NCBI RefSeq assembly: GCF_000367345.1 | Contig: NZ_BARE01000008.1 | Location: 1-64,000 of the forward strand | Length of the DNA: 64,000 nt | Direction: 5' to 3' | Source of the DNA: Sphingobium xenophagum NBRC 107872 | GTDB lineage: Bacteria > Pseudomonadota > Alphaproteobacteria > Sphingomonadales > Sphingomonadaceae | In this document: one piece after another, positions 51,831 through 61,480 of the stretch | Layout: every line of letters begins with the position of its first letter | How positions within the stretch are numbered: the first letter of the stretch is position 1 | Translations under genes and position numbers: made by a program | The notes under the pieces: generated by a model | What the model saw: only the letters and a program-made list of their open reading frames with translations | Databases searched by the model: none | Told to the model about the DNA's origin: nothing

Positions 51831-52118
51831 ATGACCCAGATTCTGAAAGGCCCAGTGGCCACCGAAATCGAAACGCGGCTGCAAAATGCCCTGGCGCCGC
51901 AACAGCTCGCCGTGATCGACGACAGCGAAAAACATCGCGGCCATGCGGGGCATGACGGCTCTGGCGAAAGCCATTTCACCGTCGACATCGTGTCGGATCG
52001 CTTCACCGGCCAGAGCCGCGTCGCCCGCCAGCGCATGGTCAACGCAGCGCTCGCCGACCTGCTGCGCGACAAGGTCCACGCCCTTGCGATCAAGGCCCGC
52101 GCACCCGGAGAAGCCTGA
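51831..52118 (+). CDS. bolA: BolA family protein
   Basis: 95 residues. LQNALAPQQLAVIDDSEKHRGHAGHDGSGESHF (read in parts) and VNAALADLLRDKVHALAIKARAP give the BolA class II KH-like fold, with the conserved C-terminal H-ALAIKA. BolA proteins work with monothiol glutaredoxins in Fe-S/iron handling or as regulators. The stop overlaps the pirin start by one base (TGATG). Confidence 0.93.
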   Translation: MTQILKGPVATEIETRLQNALAPQQLAVIDDSEKHRGHAGHDGSGESHFTVDIVSDRFTGQSRVARQRMVNAALADLLRDKVHALAIKARAPGEA

Positions 52119-53023
52119 TGACCCTCGATGATCTCGTCATCCAGACGATCAGCCCGACCACCCATGATCTGGGCGATTTCAAGGTCCACCGTTCGCTCCC
52201 TGCCAAGGGGCGTACGATGGTCGGTCCGTTCATCTTCTTCGATCAGGCCGGGCCAGCCAAGATAGGAGCGGGGCAGGGGATTGATGTCCGCCCCCATCCG
52301 CACATCAACCTCGCCACCGTGACCTATATGTATGAAGGCGCTTTCTTCCACCGCGATTCGCTGGGCACGGAACAGATTGTCGAGGCGGGCGCGGTCAATC
52401 TGATGACCGCGGGCAAGGGGATCGTCCATAGTGAGCGTTCCCCCGACGAAGAACGCGCCAAGCTCTCCAAACTCTCCGCCATCCAGACCTGGCTCGCCTT
52501 GCCCGACCGCCAAGAGGAAATGGACCCGGCGTTCGAGCATGTCGGCGAAGGCGGCCTGCCGGTGATCGAGGCGCATGGGGTGCGCGCCCGTGTCATCATG
52601 GGGTCGCTCTGGGGCGAACGCTCGCCCGTCACCACCTATGCCGACACCATCTATGCCGACATCCAGCTGTCGCCCGGCGGCCGCGTACCGATCGACCCGT
52701 CAGCCGACGAGCGCGCGATCTATGTGTCGGGCGGTGATGCCGCGCTCGACGGGATGATGCTCGCGCCCCAGACGCTTTACGTCCTGCGCCCCGGCACCAG
52801 CGCCACGCTGATGAGCGTCGATGGCGGCCGGGTCGTCCTGTGCGGCGGCGAAGCCTTCAAAACGCCGCGCCATGTCTGGTGGAACTTCGTGTCCTCCCGC
52901 CAGGACCGGCTGATGCAGGCGCGCGAGGATTGGGACGCCCTCCGCTTCCCGCTGATCCCCGGCGACGATCAGGAGTTCATCCCCATCCCGCAGGGCCGAC
53001 CCAAGACGGTCAGCTATCCGTAA
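52118..53023 (+). CDS. Pirin family bicupin
   Basis: 301 residues. The N-terminal cupin has VRPHPHINLATVTYMYEG and GKGIVHSERSPDE, supplying the His/Glu metal ligands of pirins. A C-terminal pirin domain follows (QLSPGGRVPIDPSADERAIYV). Some pirins have quercetinase activity, others act as redox cofactors of regulators; the role here is unknown. Translationally coupled to bolA. The stop codon lies inside a palindromic repeat. Confidence 0.92.
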   Translation: MTLDDLVIQTISPTTHDLGDFKVHRSLPAKGRTMVGPFIFFDQAGPAKIGAGQGIDVRPHPHINLATVTYMYEGAFFHRDSLGTEQIVEAGAVNLMTAGKGIVHSERSPDEERAKLSKLSAIQTWLALPDRQEEMDPAFEHVGEGGLPVIEAHGVRARVIMGSLWGERSPVTTYADTIYADIQLSPGGRVPIDPSADERAIYVSGGDAALDGMMLAPQTLYVLRPGTSATLMSVDGGRVVLCGGEAFKTPRHVWWNFVSSRQDRLMQAREDWDALRFPLIPGDDQEFIPIPQGRPKTVSYP

Positions 53024-53165
53024 TTCCTCCCCATTTCGGGGAGGGGAATTGCATATGACTTTTCGTTATCCCACGACGTCATCCTGAACTTATTTCAGGA
53101 TCCATAATGCCCAAAAGTCGTGGCTGGAGACGCGAAATGGATGCTGAAACAAGTTCAGCATGATG
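53022..53165. repeat. Cluster of three short palindromes
   Basis: AATTCCTCCCC/GGGGAGGGGAATT (53022-53050), ATCCTGAA/TTCAGGAT (53081-53101) and ATGCTGAA/TTCAGCAT (53141-53161) lie between the convergent pirin and zinc-ribbon genes. Confidence 0.7.
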
Positions 53166-53202
53166 ATGAAGGAGGGGTGGGGGAGGCTGGACGCGCCCTT
53201 GC

Positions 53203-54045
53203 CTACTGCACGAAGGCCAGCGACAGATTCTCGGCATTTTTGGGAATGTCGATCCGGCTTTCGTTGATCGACGCTTCCTCGCCCGGCTTCAGGCGGTTCT
53301 TGTCCGCCTTCGTCGTCCAGCTGAACACCAGCCGGTTCTGCCGGTCGCGCAACTGCACCAGCACCGGCGGCACTGGCAGCGCCTGCGTCCCGCTGTTCAC
53401 GATCCGCGCGCCAAAGGCGAAATATTCCTCGCCAGTCGGCAGCTTGCGCCGCTCTGCGGGTTTGGACAGGTAGAAGAGCAGGTCAGGATCGCCTTCTTCG
53501 GCGACCAGTCCCAGGCTGACCGCCCATCCGGGCGGGCCGAAATAGTAAAAGGCTCCGCCCGCCGCCGCCACGACCAGGGCAAAGACGAACGCGGCATAGG
53601 TCCATAGCTTGATCGGATTGCGGCGCGGCTTGAACGGCGGCGCGGGCGCGAACTGGCTGTCCTGTGCCGGATCGACCGGCGCACCGGCATAAATGTCGTC
53701 AATACGGTTGTCCGCAGGCGCAGCGATCGGCGGCGCGACGGGGGCCGCTTCCTCCGGCACGACGGTTTCAGCCGGGGGGGCTTCCGGTGCGGGGGCAGGT
53801 ACGGGTTCAGGCGCGGGCGCGGCGACCGTTTCGACCGGCTCTGCGACCGGCGGCGGCGGAGTGGGAGCCTGGACCGGCGGCGGAGCAGGCACCTCGTCCG
53901 GCCCGCTTTCGCGCGGTGGCAGGGCGGCAGGCTGCTGGAACCAGCTATGCTTGCACGCGGCGCAGCGGACCTGGCGGCCGGCCGGACCGACGGCGCTGTC
54001 CGGCACGACATAGCGCGTCGCGCAATTGGGGCACACCAGTATCAT
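53203..54045 (-). CDS. Zinc-ribbon (MJ0042) membrane protein
   Basis: 280 residues. An N-terminal MJ0042-type zinc finger has two CxxC pairs ([12 protein letters not shown] and [10 protein letters not shown]). A long Pro/Ala/Glu-rich region (~40-150) follows, then one membrane helix ([21 protein letters not shown]) and a C-terminal domain of DUF3426 type ([21 protein letters not shown]). The finger would face the cytoplasm. Commonly found divergent from ftsE in alphaproteobacteria, as here; function unknown. Confidence 0.88.
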   Translation of the reverse strand: MILVCPNCATRYVVPDSAVGPAGRQVRCAACKHSWFQQPAALPPRESGPDEVPAPPPVQAPTPPPPVAEPVETVAAPAPEPVPAPAPEAPPAETVVPEEAAPVAPPIAAPADNRIDDIYAGAPVDPAQDSQFAPAPPFKPRRNPIKLWTYAAFVFALVVAAAGGAFYYFGPPGWAVSLGLVAEEGDPDLLFYLSKPAERRKLPTGEEYFAFGARIVNSGTQALPVPPVLVQLRDRQNRLVFSWTTKADKNRLKPGEEASINESRIDIPKNAENLSLAFVQ

Positions 54046-54215
54046 GTCGCTTCATAGGCATGGCATGGACTCGCGCGCAAGCGGTCAACTTATGTTGACG
54101 TCATTCCGTCGCGACTCGCGGTCGGATGCGGGCCGGGCTTTACGGCTGCCTGCCCACTGTGCCATGGCTGTCACTCCGGGGAAGCAGGGAGCGCGCGAGC
54201 GCCATATTTCAAGAC

Positions 54216-54926
54216 ATGTCGGCCATCGTCCAGTTCGAGAATGTCGGTCTGCGCTATGGTCTGGACAGCGAGACCCTGTCCGACGTCAGCTTCACACTGG
54301 CAGGCGGAGGCTTTTATTTCCTGACCGGCGCGTCGGGCGCGGGCAAGACATCGCTGCTCAAACTGCTCTATCTGGCCCAGCGTCCCAGTCGCGGCGTCAT
54401 ACGGCTGTTCGGCGAGGATGTGGTGACCCTGCCGCGCAAGCGCCTGCCGGGTTTCCGCCGTCGCATCGGCGTCGTGTTTCAGGACTTTCGCCTGGTCCCC
54501 CATCTGTCCGCCTATGACAATATCGCCCTGCCGCTTCGCGTCGCGGGCATGGAGGAGGGGGAGGTTGACGCCCCCGTCACTGAAATGCTCGGCTGGGTGG
54601 GGCTTGGCGATCGCGGGCAGGCGCGGCCCGCGACCCTGTCGGGCGGGGAGCAGCAGCGCGTCGCCATCGCCCGTGCGGTCATCGGGCGACCCGAAATATT
54701 GGTGGCGGACGAACCGACCGGCAACGTCGACGCGGACATGGCCCGTCGCCTCATGACCCTGTTCGAAGCGCTCAATCGCCTGGGCACCACCATCGTCGTC
54801 GCCACCCACGATCTGCCGCTGATCGCGCAGGTATCGGGCGCGCAGATGATGCGGCTGGACAAGGGGCGGCTGGCTGACCCGACCGGATCGCTACGCTATC
54901 CGCCGCGCCCGCAGGGCGGCGAGTGA
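54216..54926 (+). CDS. ftsE: Cell-division ATP-binding protein FtsE
   Basis: 236 residues from the ATG at 54216. ABC ATPase with Walker A TGASGAGKTSLLKLL, signature LSGGEQQRVAIARAV, Walker B ILVADEPTGNVD. VVFQDFRLVPHLSAYDNIALPLRV is the FtsE Q-loop region. FtsEX sits at the septum and controls peptidoglycan hydrolases. Overlaps ftsX. Confidence 0.95.
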   Translation: MSAIVQFENVGLRYGLDSETLSDVSFTLAGGGFYFLTGASGAGKTSLLKLLYLAQRPSRGVIRLFGEDVVTLPRKRLPGFRRRIGVVFQDFRLVPHLSAYDNIALPLRVAGMEEGEVDAPVTEMLGWVGLGDRGQARPATLSGGEQQRVAIARAVIGRPEILVADEPTGNVDADMARRLMTLFEALNRLGTTIVVATHDLPLIAQVSGAQMMRLDKGRLADPTGSLRYPPRPQGGE

Positions 54927-55831
54927 TGGCGTCGCGCACCGACCGCCGCGCCGCCGCCGCTGCGCGGCATCGCCTGTTGCCGGGCGGGCGGGTCGCGGGG
55001 CCGATGCTGTGGATCATCGCGATCATGATGTTCCTGACCGTGCTGGCCGCCGCTGCTGGCCTTGGCCTGGGCGCTGCCGTCCGCTCCATGAGCGCGGATC
55101 TGGCCGGACGCGCCAGCGTGCAGGTGGTCGAGGCGAACCCGCAACTGCGCGACCAACTGGCGGCGCGAGCGCTGACCGCGTTGCGCGGCGCGGACGGGGT
55201 GCAGGCCGCCGCGCCCGTCGATCCTGCACTGCTCGCCGATCAGGTCCGCCCCTGGCTGGGCGAGGAGGCGACGAGCGGCGACCTGCCGCTGCCCGCGCTG
55301 ATCGACGTGACGCTGACGCCGGGCGATGCTGATGCGAAGGTCGCGCGCTTGCGCCGCCTGCTAGGGGGATTGTCGCCCGCCCTGCGGATCGAACCTCACG
55401 CCGCCTTCCTGCTGCCGCTTGCCGGATTGCTCTCCGCCCTGGGCTGGCTGGCTGCCGGTGTCGTGCTGCTGATGGCGCTGGCGACGGGCGCGGTCGTGGT
55501 GCTGGCGGCGCGAGGCGCGCATGACAGCCATCGCGGCACGATAGAGGTGCTGCACCTGATGGGAGCCACCGACGTCCAGATCGCCCGTCTGTTCCAGCGC
55601 CGCATCGGCCTTGACGCGATGCTGGGCAGCGCGCTGGGCTTTGCTTTCGCCGCGTTCGTCATCCTGCTGATCGGCCTGCGGCTGGGTGCGACCGGGTCGG
55701 AACTGCTGGGCGCGGTGCGCCTGCCGCCTGCCAGTTGGGCGGTGCTTGGGCTGCTGCCGGTGGCGGGCGTCCTGCTGGCGACGCTGGCGGCGCGCTGGAC
55801 AGTGTTGCGCGCCTTGGGGCGGGCGCTGTGA
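54926..55831 (+). CDS. ftsX: Cell-division permease FtsX
   Basis: About 301 residues, four membrane helices: one near residue 35 (MLWIIAIMMFLTVLAAAAGLG) and three in the C-terminal half, with a periplasmic loop between. Start is ATG 54926 (sharing one base with the ftsE stop) or GTG 54923. Partner of FtsE. GTG of the next gene overlaps its stop. Confidence 0.93.
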   Translation: MASRTDRRAAAAARHRLLPGGRVAGPMLWIIAIMMFLTVLAAAAGLGLGAAVRSMSADLAGRASVQVVEANPQLRDQLAARALTALRGADGVQAAAPVDPALLADQVRPWLGEEATSGDLPLPALIDVTLTPGDADAKVARLRRLLGGLSPALRIEPHAAFLLPLAGLLSALGWLAAGVVLLMALATGAVVVLAARGAHDSHRGTIEVLHLMGATDVQIARLFQRRIGLDAMLGSALGFAFAAFVILLIGLRLGATGSELLGAVRLPPASWAVLGLLPVAGVLLATLAARWTVLRALGRAL

Positions 55832-56358
55832 TCGTCCGGCTGTTCGCCGTCTCGATACTGGGCTGGATGCTGGGCTTTGCATGGTTTGCGATCTTCCTGC
55901 CCCAGCCGCTCGACGGTCGGCAGACCGACGCGATCGTCGTGCTGACCGGCGGCGCGGGGCGGATCGACCGGGGCATCGCTTTGCTGGAGGGCGGCGCGGC
56001 CAAGCGGATGCTGATTTCCGGCGTCGACCGGTCGGTCCGTCCGGTCGAACTGGCGGCGCAATATCAGGCGCCCGAAACATTATTCGCCTGCTGCATCACA
56101 TTGGGCCGCGAAGCGATCGATACACGATCCAACGCCATCGAAACCGCCCGCTGGCTGGAACGGCGCGATTACAAGACAGTGCGGCTGATCACGACGGACT
56201 GGCATATGCGCCGCGCCGCGCTGGAATTGCGGCAGGCGCTGCCCGGCCGGGTCGCGATCGTCTATGACGCGGTGCCCAGCCGCCCCAGCCTGACGATGCT
56301 GGCGCGGGAATATAATAAATATCTGCTGCGCCGCGCCGCTGCACTTCTTGGCATTTGA
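55828..56358 (+). CDS. YdcF/ElyC-like DUF218 protein
   Basis: 176 residues from a GTG overlapping the ftsX stop. One N-terminal membrane helix, then the DUF218 domain: TDAIVVLTGGAGRIDRGIALLEGG, LGREAIDTRSNAIETARWL and LITTDWHMRRAALELRQ. Relatives (ElyC, SanA) act in envelope maintenance. Coupled to ftsEX, which fits an envelope role; reaction unknown. Confidence 0.88.
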   Translation: MIVRLFAVSILGWMLGFAWFAIFLPQPLDGRQTDAIVVLTGGAGRIDRGIALLEGGAAKRMLISGVDRSVRPVELAAQYQAPETLFACCITLGREAIDTRSNAIETARWLERRDYKTVRLITTDWHMRRAALELRQALPGRVAIVYDAVPSRPSLTMLAREYNKYLLRRAAALLGI

Positions 56359-56373
56359 TGGCATAGCGCCCCG

Positions 56374-57078
56374 ATGATCACCTTGCTGCGCTCCACCCTC
56401 TTTTCCCTCATTTTCTATCCCGGCAGCTTGCTGCTGGTGCTGATCGCCCTGATCGTCGGCCAGTTTTCGCCGCCCGCGCTGCGATGGGTGTCGACCCTGT
56501 GGGGCTGGTTCCATCGCTATTGCGCCCGCTGGCTGCTGGGGCAGAAGGTGGTGATAGAGGGCGATCTGCCGCTTGGTCCCTATCTCTATATCGTCAAGCA
56601 TGAATCGATGTTCGAGACGATCGACATGCTGTGCGTGTTCGACCGGCCCGTCATCGCCGCCAAGCGGGAACTGTTCGATATTCCGCTGTGGGGAACCATT
56701 GCCGACCGTTATGGCCTGATCCCGATCGAACGCACCGCCGGGGCGAGCGCGATGCGGACGTTGCGGACCCAGGCCAAGGCGGCGAACGCCGCCGGAAGGG
56801 CGGTCTGCATCTTTCCCGAAGGCACCCGCGTTCCCCATGGCGAAGCGCCGCCATTACGGGCTGGCTTTGCCGGATTATATACGCTGCTGGGGCTGCCGGT
56901 GGTGCCGATTGCGCTCAACAGCGGGCTGGTGTCGCCAAAGGGCAGCTTCCTCAAGAAAGCGGGCGTCATCACCTATAAGGTCGGTGAGGTCGTGCCCGCC
57001 GGGCTGGACCGGCGGGAGGCCGAAGCGCGGGTCCATGCCGCGATCAACGCGCTGAACCCGCTCTCTGCGCTGGCTTAA
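56374..57078 (+). CDS. 1-acyl-sn-glycerol-3-phosphate acyltransferase (PlsC family)
   Basis: 234 residues with an N-terminal membrane segment. Acyltransferase motif I appears as VKHESMFETIDML (H-x4-E in place of the commoner H-x4-D), and motif III as FPEGTRVPHGE. PRxx-type motif IV region VPIALNSG follows. It makes phosphatidic acid from lysophosphatidic acid. Convergent with the prephenate dehydrogenase gene, overlapping by four bases. Confidence 0.9.
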   Translation: MITLLRSTLFSLIFYPGSLLLVLIALIVGQFSPPALRWVSTLWGWFHRYCARWLLGQKVVIEGDLPLGPYLYIVKHESMFETIDMLCVFDRPVIAAKRELFDIPLWGTIADRYGLIPIERTAGASAMRTLRTQAKAANAAGRAVCIFPEGTRVPHGEAPPLRAGFAGLYTLLGLPVVPIALNSGLVSPKGSFLKKAGVITYKVGEVVPAGLDRREAEARVHAAINALNPLSALA

Positions 57079-57980
57079 TGCGCCCGGCCGAAGTCGGGCT
57101 TGGCGTCGTCCTGACCCTGTTCGATGATCGACCGGCGGATGGCGCGGGTATGGGTGAACAGGTTGAACAGCGTGTCGCCGTCATTCCAGCGGATCGCCCG
57201 TTGCAGTGCTGACAGATCCTCCGAAAAGCGCTGGAGCATTTCCAGCACCGCGTCCTTGTTGGCCAGGAACACGTCGCGCCACATGGTCGGGTCCGACGCG
57301 GCGATCCGGGTGAAATCGCGAAAGCCGCCAGCGGAATATTTGATGACTTCCGACTGGGTGACATTTTCCAGATCGCTGGCCGTGCCGACGATGGTGTAGG
57401 CGATCAGATGCGGCAAATGGCTGGTCACCGCCAGCACCAGATCATGATGCGCCGGGTCCATCGTCTCGACGTCCGCGCCGACCCGCCGCCACAGTTCGGC
57501 GACGCGCTCGACCGCCACGGGGTCAGCGTCAGCGGGCGGGGTGACGATGCACCAGCGCCCCTTGAACAGGGTGGCGAAACCCGCTTCCGGTCCGCTATTT
57601 TCGGTGCCTGCGACGGGATGCGCCGGAATGATCGTCCGCCCCGGCAGGGCGGCGACCAGCTGCGCCAGCACGTCCGCCTTGCACGATCCCACATCGCTTA
57701 TGATCGCGTCGGCGGGCAGATCGTCGGCCAGCTCCGCCGCCGCCGCGCCCATGGCGCGGACCGGCACGCACAGCACCACCAGATCCGCGTCGGTGACCGA
57801 AGCCCCCGCCGTGTCGGTGATGTCGTCGCACAGGTCTATCCGCCGTGCGGTTTCGCGCACTGCCGGATCGGCATCATGGCCAGTGACGCGCGCCGTGGGC
57901 ATCTCCGCCCGGATGGCGCGGGCAAGCGATGAGCCGATCAGGCCAAGGCCGATGATGGTGATCCGGGCGAAAGGCAGCAT
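57075..57980 (-). CDS. Prephenate/arogenate dehydrogenase
   Basis: 301 residues. Oxidative decarboxylation in tyrosine synthesis. N-terminal Rossmann ITIIGLGLIGSSLARAIR (GxGxxG), then DVGSCKADV, IPAHPVAGTENSGPEAG with the catalytic His, and helical C-terminal domain with GFRDFTRIAASDPTMWRDVF. No ACT or chorismate mutase domain. Four bases after hisC on the same strand, forming the hisC-tyrosine gene pair typical of alphaproteobacteria. Confidence 0.94.
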   Translation of the reverse strand: MLPFARITIIGLGLIGSSLARAIRAEMPTARVTGHDADPAVRETARRIDLCDDITDTAGASVTDADLVVLCVPVRAMGAAAAELADDLPADAIISDVGSCKADVLAQLVAALPGRTIIPAHPVAGTENSGPEAGFATLFKGRWCIVTPPADADPVAVERVAELWRRVGADVETMDPAHHDLVLAVTSHLPHLIAYTIVGTASDLENVTQSEVIKYSAGGFRDFTRIAASDPTMWRDVFLANKDAVLEMLQRFSEDLSALQRAIRWNDGDTLFNLFTHTRAIRRSIIEQGQDDAKPDFGRAH

Positions 57981-57984
57981 CGCG

Positions 57985-59106
57985 TCAGGCCGATTCCGCC
58001 ATGGCGCGCAATGTGTCGGCCACGACGCGGACCTGCGCTTCGGTGCCGATGGTGATGCGCAGGCCGTTGGGCAGATCCTGGCCCGGCAGCCAGCGGGTGG
58101 CGTAACCGGCCTCCCACAATCCCTTCATCGCGGCCTCGGCGGTCAGCTTGCCATCGAACAGGATCAGCAGGAAATTGGTCTTGCTGGGTACGACGCGCAG
58201 GCCGTGATTGGACAGCGCGCCGATTTCGTTGCTCAGCCATTCGCGCCAGCGCGCATTATGGGCGCGGCTCGATTCGATCCAGGCACTGTCGTTGATCGCG
58301 GCGATGGCCGCGGCCTGGCCCGCGGTCGTGACATTGAACGGCGCGCGGATGCGGTGGAGAATCTCGATCACCTCCGCACTGGCATAGCCCCAGCCGATCC
58401 GTTCGGCCGCCAGCCCGTGAATCTTGGAGAAGGTGCGGGTGACGAAAATATTGCCGGCGGTCCTGGCCAGTTCCAGGCCGCCATCATCCTCGCCTTCGTC
58501 CAGATATTCGGCATAGGCCTGATCCAGCACGAACAAGATGTCGGGGCGCAGGCCCGCATGCAGCCGGGCAATCTCTTCGCGGCTGGTCATCGTGCCCGTC
58601 GGGTTGTTGGGGTTGGCCAGGAACACGACCTTCGTCTTCTCGGTCACGGCTGCCAGCAGCGCGTCGACGTCGGTGGCATAATCCTTGTCCGGCGCGATCA
58701 CCGGGGTCGCGCCGACGCGGCGGGCGGCGATGTCATAGACCGCAAAGCCATAGCGCACATACAGCACTTCATCGCCCGGCCCGGCATAGGCGCTGGCGGC
58801 GATGTGGAGCAGTTCGTCCGACCCGGTGCCATAGATGATCCGCGCCGGGTCCAGCCCATGCACCGCGCCGATCGCTTCACGCAGCTTCGTCGCGCTCGGA
58901 TCGGGATAGGTGGCAAGATCGGCGGTGGCGGCCACCAGCGCGGCGCGCGCGGCGTCGCCCGTCCCCAGCGGGTTTTCATTGGCCGACAGCTTGATCAGCG
59001 GGCGGCCATCATCGGCCGCTGCCTTGCCCGGCACATAGGGCGAAATGCCAAGAATCCAGTCCTTGGGCGATGGCTTTGTCAGGGTGTTTGCAAGTGTCTC
59101 TGTCAT
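57985..59106 (-). CDS. hisC: Histidinol-phosphate aminotransferase (HisC)
   Basis: 373 residues from the ATG at 59106. Class I/II PLP aminotransferase with [26 protein letters not shown], and Schiff-base lysine in [18 protein letters not shown]. In bacteria lacking a separate aromatic aminotransferase, HisC-type enzymes also serve phenylalanine/tyrosine synthesis, which fits its coupling with prephenate dehydrogenase. Divergent from metX. Confidence 0.93.
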   Translation of the reverse strand: MTETLANTLTKPSPKDWILGISPYVPGKAAADDGRPLIKLSANENPLGTGDAARAALVAATADLATYPDPSATKLREAIGAVHGLDPARIIYGTGSDELLHIAASAYAGPGDEVLYVRYGFAVYDIAARRVGATPVIAPDKDYATDVDALLAAVTEKTKVVFLANPNNPTGTMTSREEIARLHAGLRPDILFVLDQAYAEYLDEGEDDGGLELARTAGNIFVTRTFSKIHGLAAERIGWGYASAEVIEILHRIRAPFNVTTAGQAAAIAAINDSAWIESSRAHNARWREWLSNEIGALSNHGLRVVPSKTNFLLILFDGKLTAEAAMKGLWEAGYATRWLPGQDLPNGLRITIGTEAQVRVVADTLRAMAESA

Positions 59107-59156
59107 GGCGACGGGCTTTAGCGGCTTCCGCGCCAAAGGCAAAGCGCCCGTCCAGA

Positions 59157-59185
59157 TTGACAGCGCTCCGCCGTGGTCCTAGCCC
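59157..59185 (+). promoter_or_regulatory. Candidate -35/-10 directly before metX
   Basis: TTGACA (59157-59162) with 17 bp to a weak TAGCCC. If used, the transcript would begin at or just before the metX ATG at 59195. No SAM-II riboswitch pattern was recognised in the 88-base gap. Confidence 0.3.
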
Positions 59186-59194
59186 GGCGCGACC

Positions 59195-60331
59195 ATGGCC
59201 AGCCTTTCAATGACAGATGATAGTCGTTTCGGCCTGCGCCGACAGGTTCGGCTTGCCGGGCCATTGTCGCTGGACAGCGGCGCGGCGCTGGGGCCGGTCG
59301 ACATCGCCTATGAAACCTACGGCACGCTGAACCCGGACCGATCCAATGCGATCCTGATCTGCCATGCCCTGACCGGCGACCAATATGTCGCGTCCGATCA
59401 TCCCGTGACGGGCAAGCCCGGCTGGTGGTGGCGGCTGGTGGGAGAGGGGAAGCCGGTCGATCCGGCACGCCATTTCATCATCTGCGCCAATGTCGTCGGC
59501 AGTTGCATGGGGTCGAGCGGCCCGGCCAGCCTGGATGTGGCTACCGGCCTGCCCTTCGCCATGCGCTTTCCCGTTCTGACCATTGCCGACATGGTGCGGG
59601 CGCAGGCGATGCTGCTCGACCATCTGGGCGTCGACCGGCTCTATGCCGTGATCGGCGGGTCGATGGGCGGCATGCAGGCGCTGACCTGGCCGACCTTGTT
59701 CGCCGACCGGGTGGAACGCTGCATCGTCATCGCCTCGACCGCGCGGCACAGCGCGCAGAATATCGCCTTTCATGAAGTCGGGCGGCAGGCGATCATGGCC
59801 GATCCCAACTGGCGCGGGGGCGATTATTATGCCGACGGGCAGGTGCCGAGCGCGGGTCTGGCCGTTGCGCGGATGGCGGCGCATATCACCTATCTGTCCG
59901 AAGCGGGGCTGACCGAGAAGTTCGGACGGCGCCTTCAGGGCCGCGATGCCAAGACCTTCGGCTTCGATGCGGATTTTCAGGTGGAAAGCTATTTGCGCCA
60001 TCAGGGGCTGAGCTTTGTCGAGCGGTTCGACGCCAACTCCTATCTCTACATCACCCGCGCCATGGACTATTATGACATTGCAGAGGATCATGGCGGGTCG
60101 CTGGCCATGGCCTTCACGGCCAGCAAGGCGCGTTTCTGCCTTGTCAGTTTCGATACCGACTGGCTCTATCCTACGGCGGAATCGCGGATCATTGTCCATG
60201 CGCTGAACGCAGGCGGGGCGCAGGCCAGTTTCGTCGAACTGTCCAGCCCGTTCGGGCATGACGCCTTTCTTCTGGAATGTCCCGAACTCAACCGGGTGGT
60301 AGATGGCTTCCTGAAGGGCGGCCGGGCGTGA
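59195..60331 (+). CDS. metX: Homoserine O-acetyltransferase MetX
   Basis: 378 residues; first step of methionine synthesis by acylating homoserine (acetyl or succinyl; sequence alone does not decide). Alpha/beta hydrolase with [17 protein letters not shown], nucleophile serine in [14 protein letters not shown], and catalytic His in [15 protein letters not shown] at 59195 or in-frame ATG 59210 ([10 protein letters not shown]). Overlaps metW by four bases (GTGA). Confidence 0.94.
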   Translation: MASLSMTDDSRFGLRRQVRLAGPLSLDSGAALGPVDIAYETYGTLNPDRSNAILICHALTGDQYVASDHPVTGKPGWWWRLVGEGKPVDPARHFIICANVVGSCMGSSGPASLDVATGLPFAMRFPVLTIADMVRAQAMLLDHLGVDRLYAVIGGSMGGMQALTWPTLFADRVERCIVIASTARHSAQNIAFHEVGRQAIMADPNWRGGDYYADGQVPSAGLAVARMAAHITYLSEAGLTEKFGRRLQGRDAKTFGFDADFQVESYLRHQGLSFVERFDANSYLYITRAMDYYDIAEDHGGSLAMAFTASKARFCLVSFDTDWLYPTAESRIIVHALNAGGAQASFVELSSPFGHDAFLLECPELNRVVDGFLKGGRA

Positions 60332-60921
60332 GCGATCAGTTGCGCCCCGATCTGGCGCTGATCGCGCGCACCGTGCGGCAGGGCGCGCGGGTGCTCGACG
60401 TCGGCTGTGGCGACGGCGCGCTGATGGCGGCGCTGCGCGACAATGCCGGGGTCGACGCGCGCGGGCTGGAGCTTGACGGGTCGAACGTCGCCGATGCGGT
60501 CGGGCGCGGCCTGTCGGTGGTGCAGGGGGATGCCGACACGGACTTGCGCTATTATCCCGACGCCAGTTTCGACTATGCGATATTGAGCCAGACGCTCCAG
60601 ACGACCCGGCGGCCCGATCTGGTGGTGGAGGAATTGCTGCGGATCGCTGCCCAGGCTTTCGTATCCTTCCCCAATTTCGCCCATTGGCGCGGGCGGATTT
60701 CGCTGCTGTGGGGCGGGCGGATGCCGGTGACGCGGCTATTGCCCGACACATGGTATGACACGCTCAACATCCATCATGTGACCGTGGACGATTTCCGCGC
60801 GCTGGTGAAGGATCGCGGCTGGACCATCGACGGGCAATGGTTTCTGAAGGGCGACAGGGAAACCACCCATGCCAACGCCAATCTGTTTGCCGAACATGCG
60901 GTGTTTCTGCTGCGGAAATAG
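60328..60921 (+). CDS. metW: MetW, methionine biosynthesis protein
   Basis: 197 residues from a GTG overlapping the metX stop. Class I methyltransferase-like fold: [19 protein letters not shown] (SAM-type motif I), then [20 protein letters not shown] and [23 protein letters not shown], the MetW signature. MetW is needed for MetX activity in several bacteria. Co-translated with metX. Confidence 0.95.
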   Translation: MSDQLRPDLALIARTVRQGARVLDVGCGDGALMAALRDNAGVDARGLELDGSNVADAVGRGLSVVQGDADTDLRYYPDASFDYAILSQTLQTTRRPDLVVEELLRIAAQAFVSFPNFAHWRGRISLLWGGRMPVTRLLPDTWYDTLNIHHVTVDDFRALVKDRGWTIDGQWFLKGDRETTHANANLFAEHAVFLLRK

Positions 60922-60927
60922 GCCGGG

Positions 60928-61422
60928 TTAGATATTGCCCTGTTCCTCGATCGGCACATCGTCCTGGGGCCGGTAATAGAGGCTGGCGCAAAGCTGCGCC
61001 TCGCATCCCCCTTCCAGCACAAGATCGTCGCGCCACGCGTCGCGTACGAAATCCATCGTGTCGAGATGGCGGTCCTCGAAATACATGCGATGCACATCGT
61101 CCCGGCCCGCGCCGTAAACGATCCGGCCAACCTTCGCCCAGATCGACGCCATGGTGCACATGCCGCATGGCTGGAGCGTGGAATAAAGCGTGGCGCCGCG
61201 CAGGTCCATGTCGCCATGAACTGGCCCTGCGGCGCGGATCGCCATGATCTCCGCATGCGCGGTGGCGTCCTTATGCTCCTCCGTCTGGTTGACCTGTTCC
61301 GCCAGGACGCGGCCGTCGATCACGATGATCGCGGCGATCGGCGTGTCGGCAGGGGTACTGCCCTTGCTGCGTGCCAAGGCAATGGCGCGCTGCATCCACT
61401 GGCGGTCGGTCGGTGTGATCAT
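60928..61422 (-). CDS. Nucleoside/guanine deaminase family protein
   Basis: 164 residues from the ATG at 61422. Zinc-dependent deaminase with HAEIMAIRAAG (H-A-E) and TLQPCGMCTMASIWAKV (P-C-x-x-C). MYFEDRHLDTMDFVRDAW near the C-terminus fits guanine deaminase (GuaD-like) or related purine deaminases rather than TadA, since no tRNA-binding C-terminal helix is evident. Convergent with metW. Confidence 0.87.
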   Translation of the reverse strand: MITPTDRQWMQRAIALARSKGSTPADTPIAAIIVIDGRVLAEQVNQTEEHKDATAHAEIMAIRAAGPVHGDMDLRGATLYSTLQPCGMCTMASIWAKVGRIVYGAGRDDVHRMYFEDRHLDTMDFVRDAWRDDLVLEGGCEAQLCASLYYRPQDDVPIEEQGNI

Positions 61423-61480
61423 GGCGGCAATGCTCCGGTGGGTGAACCGCCACAAAGCGCCAGCGCCGGTTTTGCTCCGC

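Noticed and set aside
51000..53165. Insertion sequences or transposon ends
   Set aside because: The palindromes are short interspersed repeats; no transposase frame or target duplications are visible.
59107..59194. SAM-II riboswitch before metX
   Set aside because: The expected pseudoknot sequence pattern was not found in the short gap.
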